A stretch of 64,000 nt of DNA, from contig NZ_JANUHB010000003.1 of NCBI RefSeq assembly GCF_024756255.1, positions 310,001-374,000 of the forward strand, written 5' to 3'. The first letter of the stretch is position 1, and every line of letters begins with the position of its first letter. Made by a program: the position numbers and the translations under genes. Origin of the DNA: Massilia agilis (GTDB lineage: Bacteria > Pseudomonadota > Gammaproteobacteria > Burkholderiales > Burkholderiaceae_D). A model generated the notes under the pieces. The model was not told the DNA's origin and made no database searches. It saw only the letters and a program-made list of their open reading frames with translations. Below, in pieces: positions 35,508 through 43,348 of this stretch.

Positions 35508-35588
35508 AAAGACTCCGAATCGAGGTTCAGAGCCTTGGACTGCGAAAACTTGGGGATGTTGCGTTGCCCGGCCGAGGCCGGGCAGGGA

Positions 35589-36500
35589 TCAGCGGCGCTG
35601 CAGCGAGATCGTATTGGTCTCCGGCGTTGAGCACGGCTCCTCGTCGAACGCGATGTCGCCGTTGGGATTGGCCACTCCGTCGGCCTTGATGTCGATAAAG
35701 CCGAACAGCGAGCGGTCCATCAGGTGCGACGGCACCACGGTGGACAGCGCCGAGAAGATGTTCTCCACGCGCCCCGGATGCTTCTTCTCCCACTCGCGCA
35801 TCAGGTTCTTGATTTGCTTCCTCTGCAGGTTCTCCTGCGAGCCGCACAGGTCGCACGGGATGATCGGGAACTGCTTGACCTCGGCGTAGCGCGCGGTGTC
35901 CTCTTCCTTCACGTAGGCCATCGGGCGGATCACCATGTGCTTGCCGTCATCCGACACTAGTTTGGCCGGCATGCCCTTGAGCTTGCCGCCGAAGAACATG
36001 TTGAGGAAGAAGGTCTCGAGGATGTCGTCGCGGTGGTGGCCCAGCGCGATCTTGTTGCAGCCTAGTTCATCGGCCACGCGGTACAGGATGCCGCGGCGCA
36101 GGCGCGAGCACAGCGAGCAGGTGGTCTTGCCTTCCGGGATCAGGCGCTTGACGATGCTGTATGTGTCCTGGTTCTCGATGTGGAACGGGATGCCCAGCTT
36201 GCTCAGGTAGCCCGGCAGCACGTCGGCCGGAAAGCCCGGCTGCTTCTGGTCCAGGTTCACGGCCACGATGTCGAAGTGGATCGGCGCGCGCTCGCGCAGC
36301 GTCATCAAGATGTCGAGCAGGGCGTAGCTGTCCTTGCCGCCGGACAGGCACACCATCACCTTGTCGCCGTCCTCGATCATGTTGAAGTCGCCGATGGCCT
36401 GGCCCACCAGGCGGCACAGCCGCTTGTGCAGCTTGTTGTTCTCGTGCGCGATCTTGTCGATCTGCTTGGCGGACAGTTCCGCGCTCAGTGCTTCAGTCAT
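35589..36500 (-). CDS. ttcA: tRNA 2-thiocytidine(32) synthetase
   Basis: ATP- and Fe-S-dependent thiolation of cytidine 32 in certain tRNAs. It has 303 residues. The PP-loop SGGKDS is at 53-58, and the first CxxC is C128-C131 in TTCSLCSR, which with a Cys in IPCDLCGSQ near 220 binds the 4Fe-4S cluster. [26 protein letters not shown] near 155 is diagnostic of TtcA over TilS. It starts 2 bp after the end of folB on the same strand, so folB-ttcA form an operon. The C-terminal tail (from about 270) is longer than in E. coli and lacks recognisable motifs. Confidence 0.96.
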   Translation of the reverse strand: MTEALSAELSAKQIDKIAHENNKLHKRLCRLVGQAIGDFNMIEDGDKVMVCLSGGKDSYALLDILMTLRERAPIHFDIVAVNLDQKQPGFPADVLPGYLSKLGIPFHIENQDTYSIVKRLIPEGKTTCSLCSRLRRGILYRVADELGCNKIALGHHRDDILETFFLNMFFGGKLKGMPAKLVSDDGKHMVIRPMAYVKEEDTARYAEVKQFPIIPCDLCGSQENLQRKQIKNLMREWEKKHPGRVENIFSALSTVVPSHLMDRSLFGFIDIKADGVANPNGDIAFDEEPCSTPETNTISLQRR

Positions 36501-36502
36501 GC

Positions 36503-36895
36503 TCAATCCTTGATCTGGAAAACTTCGACGCCCACGCCCTCGCAGTCGGGATACACGTCCGGCTTCATGGTCGACACGCGCACCGCGCGCACCAGCGGGT
36601 GCGACAGCATCGAGCGCGCGACGTCGTCGCACAAGGTCTCCTGCAGGTGCACGTGGCCCTGGGCCATGCGGCGCGCGATGGTCTCGCGCATGAAGTCGTA
36701 GTCCACCACTTCCGACAGCTGGTCGGCTTTCGGCGTGGACTGCGCCAGCGGGATGTACAGGTCGACGTTGATCAGCACGCGCTGCTCGCCTTTCTTTTCG
36801 AAGTCGTGCACGCCAATGTTGACCATGACTTCGTAATTGCGCAGGAACAGCCGGCGGCAATCGCGCAGGCTGGGGTGGAACAGGGCGGACATCAT
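36503..36895 (-). CDS. folB: Dihydroneopterin aldolase
   Basis: Cleaves 7,8-dihydroneopterin to 6-hydroxymethyl-dihydropterin and glycolaldehyde in folate synthesis. It has 130 residues. [30 protein letters not shown] (residues 17-46, read in two parts) contains the conserved Gly-Val-His/Glu catalytic region, and [11 protein letters not shown] near 63 is the second signature. Two ATGs lie in tandem (36895 and 36892) and either may be used. Neighbours are ttcA downstream and a pteridine-reductase-like SDR upstream, making this a pterin/folate mini-cluster. Confidence 0.93.
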   Translation of the reverse strand: MMSALFHPSLRDCRRLFLRNYEVMVNIGVHDFEKKGEQRVLINVDLYIPLAQSTPKADQLSEVVDYDFMRETIARRMAQGHVHLQETLCDDVARSMLSHPLVRAVRVSTMKPDVYPDCEGVGVEVFQIKD

Positions 36896-36935
36896 AAAAG
36901 GTGGTCTCTTGAGGTTGTGCCGGACAGCCGGCGCT

Positions 36936-37727
36936 TCAATTGGTCAGGAACATCACGTCACGCGCCAGCGGCACCAGGTGCTGGCCGCCATCGACCAGCA
37001 GGGTGGTGCCGGTCAGCGCGCGTGCCGTGGCCGCGTACACCACGGCGTCGGCGACGTCGTCAAGGGTCGAGGAACGGCCCAGCGGCGTTTGCTGGTGCGC
37101 CTTGGCGAAGCCTTCCTCGGTCTGGTCGCCCGACACCATCGTGATGCCGGGCGCCACGCCGACCACGCGCACCGTGGGCGCCAGCGCCTGGGCCAGCATC
37201 GTGGTGGCGGTGTGCAGCGCCGACTTCGACAGCGTGTACGACAGAAAATCGGGGTTGAGATTGTACAGTTTCTGGTCGAGCAGGTTAATCACCACGGCCT
37301 GGCTGCCCTGCGGCGTGGCCGCGTGCAGCGCCTGCGCCAGCAGCAGCGGCGCGGCCAGGTTGGCCTGCATGTGCGCGGCCAGCAGGGCGGGCGAGAAGGT
37401 GGTCGCGCTGTCGTACTCGAACAGCGATGCATTGTTGACCACGCAGGTGACCCGGCCCAGCGCCGCGGCCGCGCGCGCGGGCAGGGCGCGCACCTCGTCT
37501 TCCTGCGCAAGGTCGGCCGCCAGCAGGTGCGCGCGGCGGCCCAGCGCGCGGATCGCTTCGGCGGTTTCCTCGGCTTCGCGTGCCGAGGCGCGGTAGTGCA
37601 CCGCCACGTCCCAGCCGGCGCGCGCCAGCGCGAGCGCGATCGCGCGCCCGATGCGCTTGCCGGCGCCCGTCACCAGCGCCACCTGCGGTTTGTCGTCGTG
37701 TTGGTTCATCAGCTGTGCATGCGTCAT
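36936..37727 (-). CDS. Short-chain dehydrogenase, pteridine-reductase-like (FolM-like)
   Basis: A 263-residue SDR. The NADPH motif VTGAGKRIGRAIALAL (residues 19-34) has the TGxxxRxG form of PTR1/FolM rather than classic TGxxxGxG. NNAS follows near 98, and the catalytic YTLSK is near 165, but the usual Ser two turns before is replaced by VINLLDQKLYN, the D-Q form seen in PTR1. It probably reduces dihydromonapterin or dihydrobiopterin-type pterins; position next to folB supports this. Start uncertain: ATG 37727 is given, ATG 37709 (MNQHDDKPQVALVTG) is equally possible. It is divergent from the MidA-type gene across a short gap. Confidence 0.87.
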   Translation of the reverse strand: MTHAQLMNQHDDKPQVALVTGAGKRIGRAIALALARAGWDVAVHYRASAREAEETAEAIRALGRRAHLLAADLAQEDEVRALPARAAAALGRVTCVVNNASLFEYDSATTFSPALLAAHMQANLAAPLLLAQALHAATPQGSQAVVINLLDQKLYNLNPDFLSYTLSKSALHTATTMLAQALAPTVRVVGVAPGITMVSGDQTEEGFAKAHQQTPLGRSSTLDDVADAVVYAATARALTGTTLLVDGGQHLVPLARDVMFLTN

Positions 37728-37763
37728 CTGTCGGCAGCAGTCGATTCTCGTTACAATGCCGGC

Positions 37764-38912
37764 ATGTCCCTACCTGCACCAGATCCCGACGCGCTGGCCG
37801 CGTCCTCGGCCTTGCATCGCCTGATCGGCGAGGAAATCGAACAGCAAGGCGGCGCCATTGCCTTCTCGCGCTTCATGGAGCTGGCCCTGTACGCGCCGCG
37901 CCTGGGCTACTACAGCGGCGGCGCCGCCAAGCTTGGAGCCGAGGGCGACTTCACCACCGCGCCCGAGATCACGCCGCTGTTCGGCGCGGCCCTGGGGCGC
38001 GTGGCAGCCGCTATTATCGCCCAAAGCGCGCCCAACATCATCGAATTCGGCGCCGGCACCGGCAAGCTGGCGCGCGACGTGCTCACCAGCCTGGCACAGC
38101 AAGGCGTGCAGGTGGACAGCTACACCATCATCGACCTGTCCGGCGAACTGCGCGCGCGCCAGCAGGACCTGCTGCGCGACTTTCCGATGGTGGCATGGGC
38201 CGACACGCTGCCCGAGGGCTTTTCCGGCGTCGTGCTGGCCAACGAGGTGCTCGACGCGATGCCGGTGGAGCTGGTGGTCAAGGCGCAGCACGGCTGGCGC
38301 CGCCGCATGGTCACGCTGCAAGACGGCGCCTTCGCCTGGGTCGATGCCGAGCCCGACGGTGCGCTGGCCGCACAGGTCCTGCGCCAGGTGCCGGACGCGG
38401 ACAGCCTGCCCGACGGCTACGTGACCGAGGTGCATCCGGTCGCGTGCGGCTTCATGGCCTCGCTCGCGCGGCTGTTCGAGGGCGGCCGCGGCGCCGCCAT
38501 CCTCATCGACTACGGTTTCCCGGCCCACGAGTATTACCACCCGCAGCGCGACACCGGCACCGTGATGTGCCACTACCGCCACCACGCCCACCCCGAGCCG
38601 TTCTACCTGCCGGGCCTGCAGGACATCACGGCGCACGTGGACTTCACCGCCATGGCGCTGGCCGCCCAGGATGCGGGGCTGGATGTGCTGGCCTACATGC
38701 CGCAGGCCGCGTTCCTGCTTGCCGCCGGCATTGGCGAGCTGCTGCTGCAGACCGACCCGGCCGACGCGCTGCGCTACCTGCCGCAGGCGCGCGCGCTGCA
38801 AAAGCTGGTTGCCCCCAGCGAAATGGGCGAATTGTTCAAGGTGCTGGCGGTGGGCCGCGGGGTAAGCCTGCCCGACACAATCGTGCGCGCCGACCGCAGC
38901 TACAAGTTGTAG
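37764..38912 (+). CDS. SAM-dependent methyltransferase, MidA/NDUFAF7 family
   Basis: A 382-residue class I methyltransferase of the DUF185/MidA family; the mitochondrial member NDUFAF7 dimethylates an arginine of complex I subunit NDUFS2. FMELALYAPRLGYYSGG near residue 37 is the family opener, IIEFGAGTGKLARDVL near 93 is the SAM-binding motif I, and LANEVLDAMPVELV near 157 and ILIDYGFPAHEYYHPQRDTG near 247 are further signatures. Bacterial substrates are unproven. The ATG at 37764 is 36 bp from the divergent SDR start. An NDUFA9-like gene lies elsewhere in the window (13655), another complex I-associated family away from a nuo operon. Confidence 0.92.
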   Translation: MSLPAPDPDALAASSALHRLIGEEIEQQGGAIAFSRFMELALYAPRLGYYSGGAAKLGAEGDFTTAPEITPLFGAALGRVAAAIIAQSAPNIIEFGAGTGKLARDVLTSLAQQGVQVDSYTIIDLSGELRARQQDLLRDFPMVAWADTLPEGFSGVVLANEVLDAMPVELVVKAQHGWRRRMVTLQDGAFAWVDAEPDGALAAQVLRQVPDADSLPDGYVTEVHPVACGFMASLARLFEGGRGAAILIDYGFPAHEYYHPQRDTGTVMCHYRHHAHPEPFYLPGLQDITAHVDFTAMALAAQDAGLDVLAYMPQAAFLLAAGIGELLLQTDPADALRYLPQARALQKLVAPSEMGELFKVLAVGRGVSLPDTIVRADRSYKL

Positions 38913-39035
38913 ACTTGCCAACACATTGCGCAGCGGATAGCCGTCCGGCAGCGCTGGACGGTGGCGTGGGGATCAGGATCGGCTATCATAAAGTCAAGAA
39001 TGATGGCGCACGCCCCCCGCACAGCTGGATAATCC

Positions 39036-39983
39036 ATGGCCAAGATCCACACCCACTATGACAACCTGAAGGTGTCGCGCCAGGCGCCGCAGGAGGTCAT
39101 TCGTGCGGCGTACAAGGCCCTGAGCCAGAAATACCATCCCGACAAGAATCCCGGCGACGAAAAGGCCGCGCGCATCATGGCCATCGTCAACACCGCCTAC
39201 AACACGCTGTCCGACCCGGTGCGCCGCAAGGAGCACGACGAATGGATCGCGGCCGAGGAGTGGGAAGTCGAGTGGCTGGAAAGCACCAGAACCGAGGAGG
39301 GGCGCGAGCGCGCCAGGCACGAAGCCTGGGAAGCGCAGCCGGTGCCGAGCCACCCGCGCCGGCGCCTGCTGCGCGACGCGCGCTGGTGGCTGGGGATGTC
39401 GGTGTGCTTCGTGGCCGGCGCCGCGACTTCGCTGCTGCTGGCCCCTCCGTCGAGCCTGCTGCCGTCGGCCCTGGCCTGGGGCGGCAAGGCGATCGGGGTG
39501 CCGGTCCAGCGGCCCGACCCGGTGTCCGACCCGGGGCGCGACGGCTGGGCGATCCCCTACGGCGCCGACGCGCGCGACCCGGCGCCGGACATCAAGGCGC
39601 TGGCCGTGACCCAGCTGGTGGTGCCGGCGCGCGCGCCGGACTGCGAAACCGACCTGCAAAGCCTGGTCGCGCCCAACGGCGACCCCTGGCCGGTCCAGTC
39701 CGGCTACCTGACCGGCTACCCGGTGGGCAACATGGGCGACGAGATGCAGGTGGTGGTGGACAACAGCGCCAATCCGTCCCCGGTGTTCGTCAAGATCTAC
39801 GACCTGGACCGGCGCGCCAACGTGCGCCATGCCTACGTGCAGGGCAGGGGGCGCCTCGTCATCGACAAGCTGGCCGCCGGCAAGTACGAAGTGCGCTACC
39901 AGAACATCCTTTCCGGCAGCGTCCACGGCGAGTGCGTCAACGGCCGCCGCACGGCCCAGCGCCAGGCTCCAGCCGCCTCCTGA
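39036..39983 (+). CDS. Membrane-anchored J-domain protein
   Basis: A 315-residue class III J-protein. The N-terminal J domain (about 1-70) is complete with the HPD motif in SQKYHPDKNPGDEKAAR, so it should stimulate DnaK ATPase. A charged helix (about 75-110) is followed by one hydrophobic segment, LGMSVCFVAGAATSLLLAPP (about 125-144). The remaining 170 residues hold Cys in APDCETDLQS and CVNGRRT near the end and no known domain. The order suggests a single-pass protein with a cytosolic J domain and an exported C-terminus. Function beyond recruiting DnaK to the membrane is unknown. It stands alone on the plus strand. Confidence 0.85.
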   Translation: MAKIHTHYDNLKVSRQAPQEVIRAAYKALSQKYHPDKNPGDEKAARIMAIVNTAYNTLSDPVRRKEHDEWIAAEEWEVEWLESTRTEEGRERARHEAWEAQPVPSHPRRRLLRDARWWLGMSVCFVAGAATSLLLAPPSSLLPSALAWGGKAIGVPVQRPDPVSDPGRDGWAIPYGADARDPAPDIKALAVTQLVVPARAPDCETDLQSLVAPNGDPWPVQSGYLTGYPVGNMGDEMQVVVDNSANPSPVFVKIYDLDRRANVRHAYVQGRGRLVIDKLAAGKYEVRYQNILSGSVHGECVNGRRTAQRQAPAAS

Positions 39984-40054
39984 ACCGGTTTTCCGGCCCC
40001 GACTGTCGTTTTTCTCCACGGTTTTCGCTTAGTTTTGCGTTTTGTCCAGCCGGA

Positions 40055-40084
40055 TTGAATATTTTCTTGTCTCCGTCGTAATAT
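40055..40084 (+). promoter_or_regulatory. Putative sigma70 promoter of the response-regulator/HDOD genes
   Basis: TTGAAT (40055-40060) and TAATAT (40079-40084) are spaced by 18 bp in an AT-rich pocket, about 80 bp before the response regulator start. Both hexamers match consensus at 4-5 positions. Confidence 0.5.
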
Positions 40085-40165
40085 ACTTGCTCCGAGACAA
40101 ACAAACGCGGCTGCGGCCGCCCGAACGCCCCGGCAGGGGCGGCCTCACATCGGAATGAACTGGAC

Positions 40166-41800
40166 ATGAACCAACTGGACGGACTGTCGGCCCTGATCAT
40201 CGATCCCAACGCTGGCATGCGCACCAGCGTCCAGAACATGCTGACCATGATTGGCCTGTCCACCATCACTGGGGTGGCCAGTTCCAACCAGGCGATCAAG
40301 CAGGTGGCCGCCAAGCCATATGACCTGATCCTGTGCGAGTATGAACTGGGCGGCGGGCAGGATGGCCAGCAGCTGCTGGAAGACCTGCGCCACCACCGCC
40401 TGATCCCGCTGTCGACCATGTTCTTCATGGTCACGGCCGAGGGCGATTACGGGCGCGTGGTCAGCGCCGCCGAGCTGGCGCCCACCGACTACATCCTCAA
40501 GCCGTTCAATGCCGACCGCCTGCTCGAGCGCATCACGCGCGCGCTGGAGCGCCGCCGCGCCTTCATGCCGGCGCACACCCTGATCGACGCCGGCCACCAG
40601 CGTGAGGCGATCGCCGCCTGCCTGGAGGCCGAGCAGGCGTTCCCGCGCTACGCGCTCGAGTTCCAGCGCCTGCGCGCCGAGCAGCTGATGCTGCAGGGCG
40701 AATTCGACCAGGCCGAGCCGATCTACCGCGCGCTGGCCGAGGAAAAGCAGATCCCGTGGGCGCGCCTTGGCCTGGCCAAGACCCTGTTCGAGCGCGCCCG
40801 CTACGACGAGGCGCAGGCCATCCTGGAGGAGCTGGTCGCCTCCAACAAGAACTTCGTCGACGCCTACGACTGGCTGGCGCGCACCCACGCCGCGCTGGGC
40901 GCGCTGGACAAGTCGCAGGGCGTGCTGGCCGACGCGGTCGCGGTGTCGCCGCACGTGGTGCGCCGCCTGCGCACGCTGGGCGAGACCGCGCTGGCCGCGG
41001 GCGACGCCGACACCGCCGAAAAGTCACTGCGCCAGGTCGTCACCAAGGCCAAGTATTCGGAATTCCGCGATCCCGAGGATCACGTCAAGCTGGTGCGCGC
41101 GCTGGTGACCAAGAACGAGCCCGACCAGGCCGCCGCCGTGATCCGCGACCTGGACCGTTCGCTCGGCGGACAGAAGAACGCCAGCGCCTGCAGCGCGATC
41201 TCTTCCATGATGCTGCACCAGCACACCGGCAACACCGACCGCCTGAACGAATCGCTCAAGGCCGCGATGGCCGCCTGCAAGGACGCGCCCGAGCTGTCGC
41301 CCGAGCTGAAGCTGGAGCTGGCGCGCACCTGCCTGGCCAACGGCATGGAGGAGGGTGCGGCCGAAGTAGTGCGCGACGTGATGCGCAACGCCAGCGGCGA
41401 CGCGGCGATGGCCAAGGCGATGGACGTGCTGCAGCAGGCCGGCCACGGCGAGATGGCGGCGCGCCTGGCGCAGGAGACCCGCCAGCAGGTGGTCGACCTG
41501 GTCGCGTCCGGCGCGGCCAAGGCGCGTGCCGGCGACTACCTCGGCGCGGTCGAACTGATGCAGGAAGCGGCCGCCAAAATGCCGGGCAACCCGGCGGTGG
41601 CGTTCAACGCGGCGCTGGCCATCCTGCGCTGCCTCGAGCACGCCGGCTGGGACGACAAGCTCGCTGCCAGCGTGCCGGGCCTGGTGGACAGCGTGCGCCG
41701 CCTGGACGGGCGCAATCCCAAGCTGCCGGCGCTGGTCGCGTTGCACCAGCAGGTCCTCAGGAAGTACAACAAAGGCCCGCGCATCCGCAAAGCAGGGTAA
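40166..41800 (+). CDS. TPR response regulator with Glu at the phospho-acceptor site
   Basis: A 544-residue protein with a CheY-like receiver (residues 6-130) followed by TPR-type helical repeats to the end. In the receiver, LILCEYELGGGQDGQQLLE aligns with the family's LCDYNLGxGxDG block, and the Asp normally phosphorylated is Glu (E58). The acidic pair at the N-terminus is reduced to D13-P14. The switch Thr (FMVTAE) and Lys (LKPF) are kept. Glu at this position often mimics the phosphorylated state, so the domain may be constitutively 'on' or independent of a kinase. The repeats (for example SNKNFVDAYDWLARTHAALG) would bind partners. It ends 6 bp before the HDOD gene, so the two are co-transcribed. 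Confidence 0.88.
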   Translation: MNQLDGLSALIIDPNAGMRTSVQNMLTMIGLSTITGVASSNQAIKQVAAKPYDLILCEYELGGGQDGQQLLEDLRHHRLIPLSTMFFMVTAEGDYGRVVSAAELAPTDYILKPFNADRLLERITRALERRRAFMPAHTLIDAGHQREAIAACLEAEQAFPRYALEFQRLRAEQLMLQGEFDQAEPIYRALAEEKQIPWARLGLAKTLFERARYDEAQAILEELVASNKNFVDAYDWLARTHAALGALDKSQGVLADAVAVSPHVVRRLRTLGETALAAGDADTAEKSLRQVVTKAKYSEFRDPEDHVKLVRALVTKNEPDQAAAVIRDLDRSLGGQKNASACSAISSMMLHQHTGNTDRLNESLKAAMAACKDAPELSPELKLELARTCLANGMEEGAAEVVRDVMRNASGDAAMAKAMDVLQQAGHGEMAARLAQETRQQVVDLVASGAAKARAGDYLGAVELMQEAAAKMPGNPAVAFNAALAILRCLEHAGWDDKLAASVPGLVDSVRRLDGRNPKLPALVALHQQVLRKYNKGPRIRKAG

Positions 41801-41806
41801 GCATTC

Positions 41807-43348
41807 ATGGCAGAGGGTATCCACAAGGAGCCGGCCGGCGGCGCACGCGACGTGCGGGGCAAGCTGCTGGCCAAAGTGAGCGGCGACGACGAGATGTTCG
41901 CGCTCGGCAGCTCGGTCGCGCGCGTGGTCCAGATGGCCACCTCGGACGACCAGGGCACGCACGACCTGGCCTACTACGTGCTGTCGGACGTGGCGCTGAC
42001 CCAGCGTATCCTGCGCCTGTCGAACACGGTCACCTACCGCACCGCGTCCGGGCTGCCGGTGACCACGGTCTCGCGCGCCATTTCGCTGCTGGGCTTTGAC
42101 ACCGTCAAGACCGCCGCGCTGGCCATGATGCTGGTCGATGCGCTGGGCGCGAGCGCCCATGCCAACAGCGTGCGCGTCGAGCTCGAGGCCTCGCTGTGCG
42201 CCAGCCTGGTGGGCCGCGAGCTGGCCAAGAAGAGCCACTTCCAGGGCGCCGAGGAAGCCGCCATCGCGGCGCTGTTCAAGAACCTCGGCCCGCTGCTGGT
42301 GGCCTCGCACGCGCATGACAGCTACCGCGAGATCAACAAGCTGGCCGCGACCGGCAAGCACACCCTCGGCCAGGCCGCGCAGATGGTGCTGGGCTGCAGC
42401 TACGACGCGCTGTCCGAAGCGGTGCTGGGCGAATGGCAGATCCCCGACGTGATCGTGCGCGCGCTGACTGCGCCGCCGTCCGGCGTGCTCAAGGTGCCCG
42501 CCAACCGTGGCGACTGGATGCGCCAGGTGGCCGCGTTCGGCCTGGACGTGGCGCGCCTGGTCGCGCGCGCGGCCGAGCCGGGCGAGACCCCGGAGGCGCA
42601 GGCGCTGGTGGCGCGCTACGGCCAGGCGCTGGGCATCGGCAGGGGCGAACTGGAAGGGCTGTTCGCCACCGTGCGCGGCGAGATGGACAGCCTGCTCGAG
42701 AGCATGAACATGTCGCGCGCGCCCAAGGCCGACGAAGCGGCGCACGACGCGCCGGGCCTGCCCAGCGTGCTGCAGCAGGCCACGCTGGACGATGGCGGCG
42801 AACAGGAAGGCCGCCACGCCAGCGGCAAGCCGAAGAACGCGCGCGAGCAGCTGCTGTCCGGCCTGCAGGACGTGACCCAGATGCGCGCGGCCGGGAAGGC
42901 CAAGGTCAACGACGTCATCTTTGCGGTGCTCGAGACGCTGTACCTGTCGATGGGCTTTCGCTTTGCCACGGTGGTGCTCAAGGACCTGCGCCAGGGCCAG
43001 TACCGGGCGCGCGTTTCGTTCGGCGAGGAGCATGCGGCGCGCCAGGCCGGCTTTGCGTTCCCGCTCGAATCGCGGCGCGAGCTGTTCCACCTGGCGATGG
43101 AGAACGACGCCGACCTGATGATCGCCGACGCGGCCTCGCCCAAGATCCGCGAGCTGCTGCCGTCCTGGCACCGCGCGCTGCTGCCCGATGCCAGGAGCTT
43201 CATCGTGCTGCCGCTGGTGGTGAACAAGGTGCAGGTCGGCCTGTTCTACGGCGACCGCACGCGCACCGCGCCGGAAGGCGTGCCGCCCGACGAAACCGCG
43301 CTGATCAAGGCGCTCAAGAGCCAGGTACTGGCTGCGCTTGGGTCCTGA
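41807..43348 (+). CDS. HDOD-domain signalling protein
   Basis: A 513-residue protein with an HDOD domain (about 20-240). Its pattern is LAYYVLSDVALTQRILRLSN, with TVSRAISLLGFDTVKTAAL, the hallmark block after the helical core. The catalytic His-Asp pair of true HD phosphodiesterases is missing, as usual in HDOD. A polar linker (about 300-345) leads to a C-terminal domain (about 350-510; FRFATVVLKDLRQGQYRARVSFGEE, SFIVLPLVVNKVQVGLFYGD) that looks GAF-like. HDOD proteins act as scaffolds in c-di-GMP, motility and stress signalling. It follows the TPR response regulator by 6 bp, and its last 35 bp overlap, tail to tail, the GGDEF-EAL gene on the other strand. Confidence 0.9.
   Translation: MAEGIHKEPAGGARDVRGKLLAKVSGDDEMFALGSSVARVVQMATSDDQGTHDLAYYVLSDVALTQRILRLSNTVTYRTASGLPVTTVSRAISLLGFDTVKTAALAMMLVDALGASAHANSVRVELEASLCASLVGRELAKKSHFQGAEEAAIAALFKNLGPLLVASHAHDSYREINKLAATGKHTLGQAAQMVLGCSYDALSEAVLGEWQIPDVIVRALTAPPSGVLKVPANRGDWMRQVAAFGLDVARLVARAAEPGETPEAQALVARYGQALGIGRGELEGLFATVRGEMDSLLESMNMSRAPKADEAAHDAPGLPSVLQQATLDDGGEQEGRHASGKPKNAREQLLSGLQDVTQMRAAGKAKVNDVIFAVLETLYLSMGFRFATVVLKDLRQGQYRARVSFGEEHAARQAGFAFPLESRRELFHLAMENDADLMIADAASPKIRELLPSWHRALLPDARSFIVLPLVVNKVQVGLFYGDRTRTAPEGVPPDETALIKALKSQVLAALGS

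Noticed and set aside
37580..39061. 493-codon frame overlapping the MidA-type gene in another plus-strand frame
   Set aside because: Arg/Ala-rich shadow; the frame with SAM-binding and MidA signatures is clearly the coding one.
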